Notes under the pieces: generated by a model
Databases searched by the model: none
What the model saw: only the letters and a program-made list of their open reading frames with translations
What the model was told of the DNA's origin: nothing
Origin: Nisaea sediminum
GTDB lineage: Bacteria > Pseudomonadota > Alphaproteobacteria > Thalassobaculales > Thalassobaculaceae
Direction of reading: 5' to 3'
Assembly: GCF_014904705.1 (NCBI RefSeq)
Contig: NZ_JACZCQ010000003.1
Coordinates: 682,001-746,000, forward strand
DNA: 64,000 bases
Shown here: positions 19,838-28,554 of the stretch, piece by piece
Layout of the letters: every line of letters begins with the position of its first letter
How positions within the stretch are numbered: position 1 is the stretch's first letter
Position numbers and translations under genes: made by a program

Positions 19838-20668
19838 ATGACGAAACCGCTGAACGACAGGGTCGTGCTGATTACGGGCGCAAGCCGGGGGATCGGGCGT
19901 CAAATCGCGCTGACGGCGGCGGAACAAGGCGCGGCCGTGGTCATCGCCGCGAAGTCGGACACCGCTCACGCCAAGCTGCCCGGCACGATCCACAGTGTGG
20001 CGGAAGAGGTTCGTCAGCGCGGGGGCAAGGCGCTTCCCCTACGGCTGGACGTGCGTGACGATCAGTCCATCGATGCCATGATGCGCGCGGTGGATAACGA
20101 ATTCGGCCGGTTGGACGCGCTCGTTAACAACGCTGGGGCTATCCGGTTAGAAGGCGCGGCCGACCTCGAGATGAAGCGCTTCGATCTGATCCACATGATC
20201 AATACCCGGGCGGTTCTCGCCTGCACCAAGGCGGCGCTTCCCCTGCTCGAGAGATCGGACACCCCCCATGTCCTGAGCCTGGCCCCGCCGCTGAATCTGT
20301 CTCCCGACTGGCTAGGTCGCTATGCCCCGTATACCGTGACAAAATACGGCATGACGCTGCTGTCGCTCGGCATGGCCGAGGAGTTCAGGGGGCGCCGGAT
20401 CGCCGTCAACACCTTGTGGCCGCGCACCACAATTGCGACCGCCGCCGTGGAATTCGAAGTCGGCGCCGACTACCTTGCCCGCTCGCGCACCCCGCAGATC
20501 GTCGCGGACGCCGCCTGCCGGATCCTCTCCACGCCCCCCACCGAGTTGACGGGTCAAAGCCTTGTGGACGAAACCTATCTCAGGTCCTGCGGGGTGACGG
20601 AGTTCGACATCTACCGGCACGATCCCGCGGGCGGGGACCTTGCACTGGACCTCTTCATCGATGCCTGA
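19838..20668 (+). CDS. Short-chain dehydrogenase/reductase
   Basis: From ATG 19838, which has GGAAGGA upstream, the product is 276 residues. It has the cofactor loop VLITGASRGIGRQIAL, the NNAG motif in LVNNAGAIRL, the strand HVLSLAPPLN with the catalytic Ser, and YAPYTVTKYGM with the YxxxK pair. Length and the SLAPPLN/WPRTTIATAAVE segments resemble the HSDL2-like SDR group linked to fatty-acid type substrates. It is the first gene of a plus-strand trio with MaoC hydratase and enoyl-CoA hydratase; its stop overlaps the next start by eight bases. Its likely role is oxidation of a hydroxyacyl intermediate. Confidence 0.92.
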   Translation: MTKPLNDRVVLITGASRGIGRQIALTAAEQGAAVVIAAKSDTAHAKLPGTIHSVAEEVRQRGGKALPLRLDVRDDQSIDAMMRAVDNEFGRLDALVNNAGAIRLEGAADLEMKRFDLIHMINTRAVLACTKAALPLLERSDTPHVLSLAPPLNLSPDWLGRYAPYTVTKYGMTLLSLGMAEEFRGRRIAVNTLWPRTTIATAAVEFEVGADYLARSRTPQIVADAACRILSTPPTELTGQSLVDETYLRSCGVTEFDIYRHDPAGGDLALDLFIDA

Positions 20669-21128
20669 CGTCTCGCCGAAATACATCTCGCGCGCTGACT
20701 ACGAGGCACTCGTCGGGCAGGAGATCGGTCTCTCGCACTGGATCACCGTTACGCAGGAGCGGATTGACCAGTTCGCCGCCTGCACCGGCGACCATCAGTA
20801 TATCCACACCGATCCCGAGCGTGCCCGTCACGGGCCGTTCGGCAAGACGATTGCGCACGGTTTTCTCACCCTCTCCATGATCGCGGAGATGATGCAGAAG
20901 CTCCCGCGGATGGAGGGTGTCCGGACGAACGTGAACTACGGGCTCGACAAGGTGCGGTTCATCTCTCCGGTGCCGGTCGACAGCCGTCTGAGGGGGCGGT
21001 TCACACTTTCCGGCCTGACCGAGGTGAAGCCGGCCGTCATCGAGACCGTCTTCGCGGTGCGGGTGGAGATCGAGGGAAACGAGAAGCCCGCTCTCATTGC
21101 GGACTGGCGGGCACGCAGGTGTTTCTGA
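20661..21128 (+). CDS. MaoC family (R)-specific hydratase/dehydratase
   Basis: From ATG 20661 the product is 155 residues with a single hot-dog fold. The hydratase motif FAACTGDHQYIHTDPERA carries the catalytic Asp and His, followed by FGKTIAHGFLTLSM, the conserved segment behind the active site. Single-domain MaoC proteins hydrate enoyl-CoA esters with R stereochemistry. The start lies inside the end of the SDR gene, showing translational coupling, and the enoyl-CoA hydratase follows 34 bases later. Confidence 0.92.
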   Translation: MPDVSPKYISRADYEALVGQEIGLSHWITVTQERIDQFAACTGDHQYIHTDPERARHGPFGKTIAHGFLTLSMIAEMMQKLPRMEGVRTNVNYGLDKVRFISPVPVDSRLRGRFTLSGLTEVKPAVIETVFAVRVEIEGNEKPALIADWRARRCF

Positions 21129-21162
21129 AGCGGGTACTTTGTTTTCAACGAAAGGAAGCGGC

Positions 21163-21954
21163 GTGAACAACTCATCGACCAGGGTGGTGAACGAACGGCG
21201 GGGCAACATCCTGCTTCTGACCCTTGACGGCGCCGAGACCCGAAATGCCATCGGCCCCGATGTCTATCCCGTCCTGCAGGCCCACATCGTGAATGCCGAA
21301 CAGGACCCCGAGATCGGCGCGATCATCCTGACCGGGGCGAATGGTTATTTTTCGTCTGGCGGCAACGTGAATGCACTGAAGGCCAGCGGAGCCTCCACCC
21401 TGGCCGCAGCGACCGGCAACACCGACAAGCTGAACGCCCTCATCCTTTCTATTGCTCAGAGTTCCAAACCCATCATCGCGGCCGTCGAGGGCGGAGCGGC
21501 AGGAGCGGGATTTTCGCTTTGCTTGGCTTGCGACATGATTGTCGCTAGCGAAGACGCCCGCTTCACCGCCGCCTATGTGCGGGTTGGCCTGAGCCCGGAT
21601 GGTGGCGCAACGCATTTCCTCACGCGCGCTCTTCCGCGCCAACTCGTCAACGAAATCTGCATGCTGGGGAGGCCGGTGGCGGCCCTTCGCCTCTATGCTG
21701 CAGGTTTGATCAACAGCTGTTATCCGGCAGGAGGAGCAATAGATGCCTCCCTTGAGCTGGCGAGCGAGATAGCGGCAGGACCGCCGAACGCAATGAGGAA
21801 AATCAAGGAGCTTATTTGCATCGCCGGTTCAAGTGATCTGCCGGCCCAGCTTGCCATCGAAGCACGTGCGATCAATCTTGCCCGGTTTGGCGACGAAGCG
21901 GCCGAAGGTCTGTCAGCATTTGTCGAAAAAAGAAAAGCGAATTTTCAGCGCTAG
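21163..21954 (+). CDS. Enoyl-CoA hydratase/isomerase family protein
   Basis: I chose GTG 21163, preceded by AAAGGAAG, giving 263 residues. The crotonase fold is clear: LTLDGAETRNAIGPDVY, oxyanion-hole segments FSSGGNVNALK and EGGAAGAGFSLCLACDMIVAS. Where hydratases have a second catalytic Glu, this protein reads RVGLSPDGGATHFL, an arrangement I associate with the PaaG-type isomerase branch, so isomerisation rather than hydration is possible. It closes the SDR-MaoC trio. The frame extends upstream to 21097 inside the MaoC gene, but that part is not conserved. Confidence 0.9.
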   Translation: MNNSSTRVVNERRGNILLLTLDGAETRNAIGPDVYPVLQAHIVNAEQDPEIGAIILTGANGYFSSGGNVNALKASGASTLAAATGNTDKLNALILSIAQSSKPIIAAVEGGAAGAGFSLCLACDMIVASEDARFTAAYVRVGLSPDGGATHFLTRALPRQLVNEICMLGRPVAALRLYAAGLINSCYPAGGAIDASLELASEIAAGPPNAMRKIKELICIAGSSDLPAQLAIEARAINLARFGDEAAEGLSAFVEKRKANFQR

Positions 21955-22159
21955 TCGGCAGGGCGATTCCGGCAGCTTGTATCGAGTTTCCCTGTATTTT
22001 CCCAGTTATCAAGGATCCCCACACCGGAGCACGGTTCGCCCTCACCTGCCCGCACAGCCAACTCCCTGACCGAACGCCAAGCCAACTCGCCGAATAACCG
22101 GATCTGCGCATGTCCGATTGACCGCCCCTGAGCGCAAGTCGGGTGACGTACACCTACAC

Positions 22160-23029
22160 TCAGGCCTTCGGATACATCTTCACGATCGAGCAGCCGTCCT
22201 CCTCGGCATGGCCTTGGGCGACATGGAGACGGAAGAGTGTCAGCGCCTGCCCCGCCATCGGCATGGCGAGCGGCAGGTCCTTGGTCGCGCTGTGCAGCAT
22301 CTCCAGATCCTTGAGGATCTGCCGCGCGTAACCGGTCGGCGCGAAGTCCTCGGCAGCCAGCCGCGGCATCAGCGTCTTCAGCAGGTTCGAGCCGGCGTGG
22401 CCGGTTTCCAGCGCCTCCGGGATTTTGCTCGCATCCACGCCGAAGGCCTCCGCGAGGCGGAAGGATTCGGCGATCACGCAATAATTGGTCAGCACCAGGG
22501 ACTGGTTGACCAGCTTGGTCGCCTGTCCGGCGCCGATCCCGCCCATCAGCGTCGCCCGGCCGAGTCCGCCTAGGATCGGGGCGACGCTGGCGAAATCCTG
22601 CTCGCGCCCGCCGGCCATGATCGCGAGCGTTCCGTCCCGTGCCGCCTGCGGTCCGCCGGAGACCGGCGCGTCGACGAAGCCGACGCCCGACCTGGCGAGA
22701 GCCTCGTCGAGCTCCCGCGTCAAAGGAATGTCCGTTGTCGAATGATCCACCACGACCAAACCGTCGCGGCCCGGTGCCGACAGGATCCCGTCCTTGCCGC
22801 GGATGACAGCGTCCACAGCGGCGGGCGTGGTGACGCAGATCAGCACGTGATCGGCCTCCGCAGCGACCTCGGACGCTGAGCCTACGGTGCGGGCGCCGAG
22901 ACTTTCGGCGGCCGCCCTCGCCTCCGGCCTCACATCGGTGCCGACAACCGGATGGCCGTTGGCGATCAGACGCTCCACGAAACCGAGCCCCATCAGGCCG
23001 AGGCCGACAAATCCGACGGTGACAGTCAT
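22160..23029 (-). CDS. NAD(P)-dependent beta-hydroxyacid dehydrogenase (3-hydroxyisobutyrate dehydrogenase family)
   Basis: From ATG 23029 the protein has 289 residues. It has the Rossmann loop VGFVGLGLMGLGFVERL, the substrate-binding segment FVDAPVSGGPQAARDGTLAIMAGG, and the catalytic Lys in GAGQATKLVNQSLVLTN. The family oxidises 3-hydroxyisobutyrate, tartronate semialdehyde, L-threonate and similar beta-hydroxyacids. It converges with the enoyl-CoA hydratase gene across about 205 bases where I see no other gene, and may or may not belong to that catabolic cluster. Confidence 0.92.
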   Translation of the reverse strand: MTVTVGFVGLGLMGLGFVERLIANGHPVVGTDVRPEARAAAESLGARTVGSASEVAAEADHVLICVTTPAAVDAVIRGKDGILSAPGRDGLVVVDHSTTDIPLTRELDEALARSGVGFVDAPVSGGPQAARDGTLAIMAGGREQDFASVAPILGGLGRATLMGGIGAGQATKLVNQSLVLTNYCVIAESFRLAEAFGVDASKIPEALETGHAGSNLLKTLMPRLAAEDFAPTGYARQILKDLEMLHSATKDLPLAMPMAGQALTLFRLHVAQGHAEEDGCSIVKMYPKA

Positions 23030-23230
23030 GGCAGCCCTTTCAGAGACAGATGTCCGGAAGGGCGATTGTTGCCGCCGGGAAGAGTGAGGGCAAGCGGAGG
23101 GACAGGGCGGGAAGTGCACGCGGCACGCACCATTCGCGTGGAATACTCAAGAAAGCGAACACGGATCAAGCGACGAGAACGCTCAAACGACCGCAACCCG
23201 CATAATAGATCTTCAGCGCCTTTCATTACA

Positions 23231-23256
23231 ATCAAAAAATTCAGTGAATGAAATTT
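23231..23256 (-). terminator. Weak hairpin after the last gene of the RTX/glycosylation operon
   Basis: Directly after the final glycosyltransferase gene, the minus strand can form AAATTTCA...TGAATTT, a seven-pair stem with one bulged T and a five-base loop, followed by a run of T. The stem is AT-rich, so a real terminator is only a guess based on its position. Confidence 0.3.
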
Positions 23257-23262
23257 CAAAAA

Positions 23263-24366
23263 TTAATTATTCAAAACTCTTTGTAAAACATCATATATCT
23301 TATCCGCCATAGAACTCAAAGTATATTTTTTTACTATATAGTCTCTCCCCTTATGACATGGTTTTGATTTTTTACTATAATCATCGAAAACTCCCCTCAA
23401 CGCCCGGGCCGCATCATGCACATCTGGCTCCCAGAACGTATTTCCCGCAAAACCATAATGATTTTTCATGTTGTAACCGAACTCACTTTGGATTCCGGCC
23501 ACTTCCGTCTCAGTCGCTTGGACGCGGTAGACTCCGGTTCTCGGCAAGCTTTCCGCCATTGCAGTCGAGGCAGGCGCGACCACTGGCTTTCCACAAAGCA
23601 AACCCTCATGAAGCGGCATGCACCATCCTTCCCCGCGAGACAGCGAAACGACGCAATCCGCTCGATTGTACATGCGGCACATCCAGGGTGGTGAGGTCGT
23701 TCCGCTGAAAGCGCTGACCTCGATATTTGAAGGAAGCTGCCTGCTCTCTGATAATAAATGACTAACCCCATCTTTTTCTAATCCGCTGAAGCAATGAAGA
23801 CGGAGGTGTACCTTCTCCCCTGCTGAAAACGCCCCCTTGAACGCCGGAAAAAGAAGATCGACTCCCTTCCTATATGAATAAGATCCGACAAATAAAAATG
23901 TAAAATCGTCTTTACCTTCATTTCTATATTTTAGGTAAGGCTTGAATACATTAGGATCTACGTATTGATGACAAATATAAACATTATTAAAATATCTCTT
24001 AAATATTTTTTCGTCGAACGCTCCGGGAACAATAATAGAATCTGCGCTCCTAAGGCTTTCGATCCACTCCGGCTTTAAATCTCCTAAAGCGTTTTGTGTA
24101 TATACGACGGTTGGAATTCCTAAATTATTACTTCCTTCCGGAGTGCCAACGCGGAGGGCCACATCGCACTGCAGAGGAGAGTCAGACTCTGGCACGCCCA
24201 TCAATTCGTCTTTATTGGAAATTCCTTCATCCCATCGCGCTTTCCTTGATTTCACCTGGAGTTCTAAGTTGGTGTGGCGCTTCAATGAAAGCAGGATAGC
24301 TCTGGAAAGAGCCCCGTAACCTGAGGCTTTCAGGTGCCTGTTTCCATCATCAACAAATACCCGCAT
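23263..24366 (-). CDS. Glycosyltransferase, GT-B fold (GT1/GT4-like)
   Basis: The 367-residue protein has the C-terminal half of a GT-B enzyme: FTFLFVGSYSYRKGVDLLFPAF starts the donor-binding domain, and ADCVVSLSRGEGWCMPLHEGLLCGKPVVAP is the E-x7-E-like nucleotide-sugar motif. It begins with MRVFVDDGNRHLKASGYGA. The gene is clearly richer in A+T than its neighbours, with many AAA, ATA and TTA codons. It is the last gene of the operon headed by the RTX gene, six bases after the previous glycosyltransferase. Donor and acceptor sugars are unknown. Confidence 0.88.
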   Translation of the reverse strand: MRVFVDDGNRHLKASGYGALSRAILLSLKRHTNLELQVKSRKARWDEGISNKDELMGVPESDSPLQCDVALRVGTPEGSNNLGIPTVVYTQNALGDLKPEWIESLRSADSIIVPGAFDEKIFKRYFNNVYICHQYVDPNVFKPYLKYRNEGKDDFTFLFVGSYSYRKGVDLLFPAFKGAFSAGEKVHLRLHCFSGLEKDGVSHLLSESRQLPSNIEVSAFSGTTSPPWMCRMYNRADCVVSLSRGEGWCMPLHEGLLCGKPVVAPASTAMAESLPRTGVYRVQATETEVAGIQSEFGYNMKNHYGFAGNTFWEPDVHDAARALRGVFDDYSKKSKPCHKGRDYIVKKYTLSSMADKIYDVLQRVLNN

Positions 24367-24372
24367 ATCATT

Positions 24373-25446
24373 TCACTCGCAGGTCAGAACGTCGATTATG
24401 GAAGCGCATGCCGACCGGGTCGTGTATTCAGACGCTGTGGAGATCGCTTGAATGCACATTTTCCGCCGTGTCGTCGATGGGGATTTCGCGAACTCTCGGA
24501 CCACTCGAAAGACTTCTTCTTCGTCACGGACATCAACCAAAAAGCCGTTTTCCCGGTGCCGGACATACTCACTGGCTCCACCAAACATAGGCAGCACTGG
24601 GGTCGCCCCGCAGGCCATAGCTTCCAGACCGGTACGTCCAAAGGCCTGATAGTCTGAAAGATCCAGAAAAATGTCGGTTTGTCGCAGAACCTGCGCAACC
24701 TGTTCGCGGGTCAGGCGGTCCAGATGCTGGACTGAAGCAGCCAAGTTGAGGCCATAATCACGCAACTGCTCGCGATTGCATCCGAAAGTCGTCACGCCGA
24801 CACCTTCGCCGTATTCAGCCACGATCTTGTTCACGACCCTGCATGTGCGACGCGGCGCGCGGCGCGGCGTGCTCGGGCGTATCATTGCTGCGATCTTTAG
24901 CTTTCCACCCTTAGGCTTGGTCAACAGCGGGAAGAAAGTACCGTGATCGATGCTTGCCTTGACGCGCGACACGCGCATCCCGTGACAACGCTCGACGGTT
25001 TCACAGATCCAGTCGGTCTTGGCAAAAGCTTTCATAATGAGGTTGTGCTCGTAAGACTGTGCCGCCGCCAGCCAGTCCGGGCTTCCCTTTTCGAAGAACA
25101 ATGGCTCGTAGTCCTGAATGTAGTAAAAAAGTTTCGGCCTCTTCCTCTCGGGCACATCATTCCAAGCGGAAATGATATCCGGCACTGATGTCGCCACCGT
25201 CACGACGGCGATGTCAGAGTCAGCCAAAATCTTTTTCATCGCTTCGCGCGTTCCGTATGACCGAACACCGGAAGCGATATCGGGCAGCGACGCATAGGCA
25301 TTCGTGAATGTTTCGTAATTCTTGTCATCGACCGCGATCTTCGCGTTGATACCCATCTTCTGCAGCCCGGAAACCTCCTGAACGACAGAATTGGCACCAC
25401 CGGAATAACCTCCAGCCGGCAGTAAGTAGCAAACATTTCCGATCAT
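24373..25446 (-). CDS. Glycosyltransferase family 4-like protein
   Basis: The product is 357 residues. MIGNVCYLLPAGGYSGGANSVVQEV is the acceptor-domain opening typical of GT4 enzymes, and LDLSDYQAFGRTGLEAMACGATPVLP followed by GGASEYVRHRENGFLVDV is the donor-binding E-x7-E region. No signal peptide or membrane segment is apparent, so it should act in the cytoplasm or at the inner face of the membrane. It starts seven bases after the preceding GT2 gene. The specific sugar cannot be inferred. Confidence 0.9.
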   Translation of the reverse strand: MIGNVCYLLPAGGYSGGANSVVQEVSGLQKMGINAKIAVDDKNYETFTNAYASLPDIASGVRSYGTREAMKKILADSDIAVVTVATSVPDIISAWNDVPERKRPKLFYYIQDYEPLFFEKGSPDWLAAAQSYEHNLIMKAFAKTDWICETVERCHGMRVSRVKASIDHGTFFPLLTKPKGGKLKIAAMIRPSTPRRAPRRTCRVVNKIVAEYGEGVGVTTFGCNREQLRDYGLNLAASVQHLDRLTREQVAQVLRQTDIFLDLSDYQAFGRTGLEAMACGATPVLPMFGGASEYVRHRENGFLVDVRDEEEVFRVVREFAKSPSTTRRKMCIQAISTASEYTTRSACASIIDVLTCE

Positions 25447-25453
25447 CTTTGCC

Positions 25454-27361
25454 TCACGCGACAGACTGCTTTTTCATGGGTTCGATGTATTCTCGGATCT
25501 GCTGAAGTCCCGGAACTTGCAGCATGGCGGTCTCCAGGAACTTCATCCGCGCTTCGCCATAGCGTCCAATCAGTATCTTGTTGGCTCTGGTCGACAAATC
25601 CTTGCGCCTTTCGGCGCCAAAACTTGCGGATTTGTGGTGGTATACATAGACATGGTCGGCGACACGCAGCTTGAAGCCGCTATCGACCGCTCGCATACAG
25701 AAGTCATTTTCTTCCCCGTATCCCTGCGGAAAGGTGATTTCGTCGAACAACCCGATCGCATCGATCACGTCCCTCCTGATCGCGAGACAGAACCCGTTGA
25801 GCACAGGCACTTCCGGAAACTTTTTCATGGAAGCCTGGCGTAGCGTTTCCGCCATGCTCTCGGGGGTCTCGCCGCGCGCCAACTTGTTGACGCACCACCC
25901 GTTTTCGTCCTTCACCTTGGGGATCGACTGCCAGCTGGCTGCATTCGATAGCGGCCCAGCCATTCCGGTGTCGTCGCAGACGTTCAAACACTCGATCAGC
26001 CCGGTCAACCATCCCGGCGTAACCAGGGTATCCGAGTTCAGGATGATGAGGGTCTTCCCAACTGCAGACTTGATCGCCTTGTTGACGGCGCGTGTGTAGC
26101 CTTCGTTTTGCGCGTTGCGCATAACGCGGCACCAGGGTTTATCGGCCGCAAATCGATAGAGAACTTCCGAAGTGTCCGAAAAGGACCCGTCATCTACAAG
26201 GGTAATGAGATGCGGGATGTTCGAGTGCCGCTCCAATGATTTCAGACACATCTCTACAGCATGGGGCGAATTGAAGACCGGAACGATTATTTCCGGAACA
26301 TCAATCTGATCGTAGATTGCCCATTGATCAGCGGGGCTTTCGATTTCAATGGAGCCTTCCGGCTGTCCGCTAACTTCTTTCCATTGATCGCGCACCGCCG
26401 GATCTTCGAAGTCGCGAAGTGGTCCTTCAGTATTCGCTTTCCAGTCCCGTCCCATGAACATGCTGGGCGGGGAGATTGTCAGGTCTGCGGCTCCGATGAG
26501 ATCAAAAATCAGCACCGGCGCTTTGCCGCCGGACGCGGCGCGAGCGGAAACCTCGTTGAGCACCTCCGCCGGTACGGGAATATTGAACTCTTGAATTTGC
26601 GCGGCCAAGCGGCCTATCCGTTGGCTCCAGACGCGCTTGAACTGGCTATTCTCCCGATATCCCAGCGCGATCTTGCCAACGAACTCTTGCCCCACAGATT
26701 TTTTTGCAACAGCAAAACAAACTGACAGAGGGCTCACGAGGAAAGACCGCGGCGCCTTCATCTCAAAGAACAGCCTTAAATGGGCGTCACGAAGAGGACA
26801 CCGCAGGCGGACTCCAGGCAAGATGCTGCCAAGCGCAGAGAATTTGAACCCTTCGATAGACTCGCAGCTAAAGTTGCTTATTCCAAGAGCACTCTTGCCG
26901 GCTTCGACCCAGATTCCGGGAGCAATGATCTGTCCCCCATTCTCAATCACGCCGGTGATGGCGAGCGGACTGCGGATCGTTGGATTGAGTATAAGCCCTT
27001 CATCGAGCTCAACGGGAGGAGCGTTGTAAGGCTCGCCGACGATGTTAATTGGCGATCCGGGCAACTCCTTGTCAGTCCCAGCCAACCTGACGGAAAGCTT
27101 TTGAGGACGCCCGGTAAACAGAGTTGGAGGAATGGTAAAGAAGAACGCGTGACACCCGTCGCCTACCCCCGCGCCCTTCAAGTCATCGCGGTATTGGTCA
27201 GCTGCAGCAATGCCAATATGCTGGTCTCCAAGAATGATATCGACAGAATTGCAGACAGAGGTTCCGTCATAGGCCCATCCCGCGATGGTATTTCCATCGA
27301 AACTGTCTAGATGGCCGAACTCTACCGTAAGATCTAAAGCCACATTCCCAACTCCCAACAT
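25454..27361 (-). CDS. Glycosyltransferase family 2 protein with N-terminal accessory module
   Basis: The 635-residue protein has three parts. Residues about 15-110 form a small beta-rich module (IAGWAYDGTS...GIAAADQYRDDL...GDGCHAFFFTIP) also present in the product at 30587-31360 and, in looser form, in the glycosyltransferase at 34472. Residues about 110-350 are unassigned. From about 356 a GT-A domain reads EIIVPVFNSPHAVEMCL, TLVDDGSFSDT, NEGYTRAVNKAI, LIILNSDTLVTPGWL and QGYGEENDFCMRA. The LNSD motif binds metal-nucleotide sugar. It is 98 bases after galE, the widest gap in this operon, and moderately AT-rich. Confidence 0.9.
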   Translation of the reverse strand: MLGVGNVALDLTVEFGHLDSFDGNTIAGWAYDGTSVCNSVDIILGDQHIGIAAADQYRDDLKGAGVGDGCHAFFFTIPPTLFTGRPQKLSVRLAGTDKELPGSPINIVGEPYNAPPVELDEGLILNPTIRSPLAITGVIENGGQIIAPGIWVEAGKSALGISNFSCESIEGFKFSALGSILPGVRLRCPLRDAHLRLFFEMKAPRSFLVSPLSVCFAVAKKSVGQEFVGKIALGYRENSQFKRVWSQRIGRLAAQIQEFNIPVPAEVLNEVSARAASGGKAPVLIFDLIGAADLTISPPSMFMGRDWKANTEGPLRDFEDPAVRDQWKEVSGQPEGSIEIESPADQWAIYDQIDVPEIIVPVFNSPHAVEMCLKSLERHSNIPHLITLVDDGSFSDTSEVLYRFAADKPWCRVMRNAQNEGYTRAVNKAIKSAVGKTLIILNSDTLVTPGWLTGLIECLNVCDDTGMAGPLSNAASWQSIPKVKDENGWCVNKLARGETPESMAETLRQASMKKFPEVPVLNGFCLAIRRDVIDAIGLFDEITFPQGYGEENDFCMRAVDSGFKLRVADHVYVYHHKSASFGAERRKDLSTRANKILIGRYGEARMKFLETAMLQVPGLQQIREYIEPMKKQSVA

Positions 27362-27459
27362 GTTTGCTCGTTCGATGTTTCTACCGAGCGACGCCCATCG
27401 AAAATGAGGGCCAAAGTTCCGGAGAAGACGACGGTCCGGATTTGACTTCAGCCAATCTT

Positions 27460-28554
27460 TTAATTCGGCCTTCGCTCATCCCCGCGGTCCGCCGACCGCG
27501 CCGGCAGCCCTGCCCTTTGGCCGTAACTCCGCGCAAGTTCTCCCGCTTCGTGCCGAGGCAATGTCTGTTCGATAATCAATTCCAACTCCGACAATCTGGG
27601 CCTCCAACCCAATAGGCTCGTGGCGCGACTTAGACCGGCGAGCAGGACTGCTGGATCTCCTTCTCTCCTCACGCTGCTCCGGGCCTTCAATTTCCTGCCA
27701 GTTAAACGCTCGATCGACTTGATCACTTGTTTGACAGATCGTCCGATTCCAGATCCGAGATTGATCTCGCCGCTCTCCCCTCCATCAAGCAGCCGCCGCA
27801 CCGCCAGCACATGTCCCTCGGCCAGGTCGCTGACATGCACGTAGTCCCTGACGCAGGTCCCGTCGGGCGTGTCGTAGTCGGTGCCGAAGATCACGAGTTC
27901 GTCGCGCAGGCCGAGCGCGGCCTGGATGGCGAGCGGGATCAGATGCGTCTCGGGATCGTGATTCTCCCGGAGTTCGCCTTCCGGATCCGCCCCCGCGGCG
28001 TTGAAATAGCGCAGCGCGCAGTAGCGCAGCCCGTATGCCGCTGCCGCATCGGCGAGTATGTCCTCCACCATGTTCTTGCTGCGCCCGTAGGGATTGATCG
28101 GCCGGCGCGGATGGGTTTCCGGGATCGGCACGATTTCCGGCTCGCCATAGACCGCCGCCGTCGAGGAGAAGACGATCCTGCCGATCCCGGCCCTGCGCAT
28201 ACAGCGCAGCAGCGTCTGCGAACCGGAGACATTGACATCGTAGTAATCGAGCGGCTCGCGGACGGAGGTTCCGGCCTCGATCAGGCCGGCGAAATGCAGC
28301 ACGGCCTCGGGCCGGTAGGTCGCCATTACCGAATTGAGCCGAGCCTCGTCCCGGATATCTCCGATCTCGAGCGGGCCCCACCGCACCGCTGCTGCAATCC
28401 CGTTGCTGAGATCGTCATAGGTCACGGGCAGGTAACCGGCGCGCGACAACGCCTTGCAGGTGTGGCTGCCGATGAAACCGGCCCCTCCCGTGACCAGCAC
28501 GACTGGCCTTGCCGCTCCGCCCACCCGGCGGTCATGCGAACTCGCCGCGCTCAT
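27460..28554 (-). CDS. galE: UDP-glucose 4-epimerase
   Basis: From ATG 28554, overlapping the methyltransferase stop by four bases, the protein has 364 residues. It interconverts UDP-glucose and UDP-galactose (or the GlcNAc pair) and so would supply galactose-type donors to the neighbouring glycosyltransferases. Visible motifs are VLVTGGAGFIGSHTCKAL for NAD, VFSSTAAVYGEPE with the catalytic Ser/Thr, and RRPINPYGRSKNMVEDIL with YxxxK. Then come YFNAAGADPEGELRENH and DTPDGTCVRDYVHVSDLAEGH, all diagnostic of GalE. Placement inside the RTX operon links it to glycan synthesis there. The long open frame further upstream is methyltransferase coding sequence. Confidence 0.95.
   Translation of the reverse strand: MSAASSHDRRVGGAARPVVLVTGGAGFIGSHTCKALSRAGYLPVTYDDLSNGIAAAVRWGPLEIGDIRDEARLNSVMATYRPEAVLHFAGLIEAGTSVREPLDYYDVNVSGSQTLLRCMRRAGIGRIVFSSTAAVYGEPEIVPIPETHPRRPINPYGRSKNMVEDILADAAAAYGLRYCALRYFNAAGADPEGELRENHDPETHLIPLAIQAALGLRDELVIFGTDYDTPDGTCVRDYVHVSDLAEGHVLAVRRLLDGGESGEINLGSGIGRSVKQVIKSIERLTGRKLKARSSVRREGDPAVLLAGLSRATSLLGWRPRLSELELIIEQTLPRHEAGELARSYGQRAGLPARSADRGDERRPN

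Noticed and set aside
13951-23029. Possible genomic island inserted at tRNA-Gln
   Set aside because: The TRAP cluster lies downstream of the tRNA 3' end, but I found no repeat of that 3' end at the far side and no integrase or transposase.
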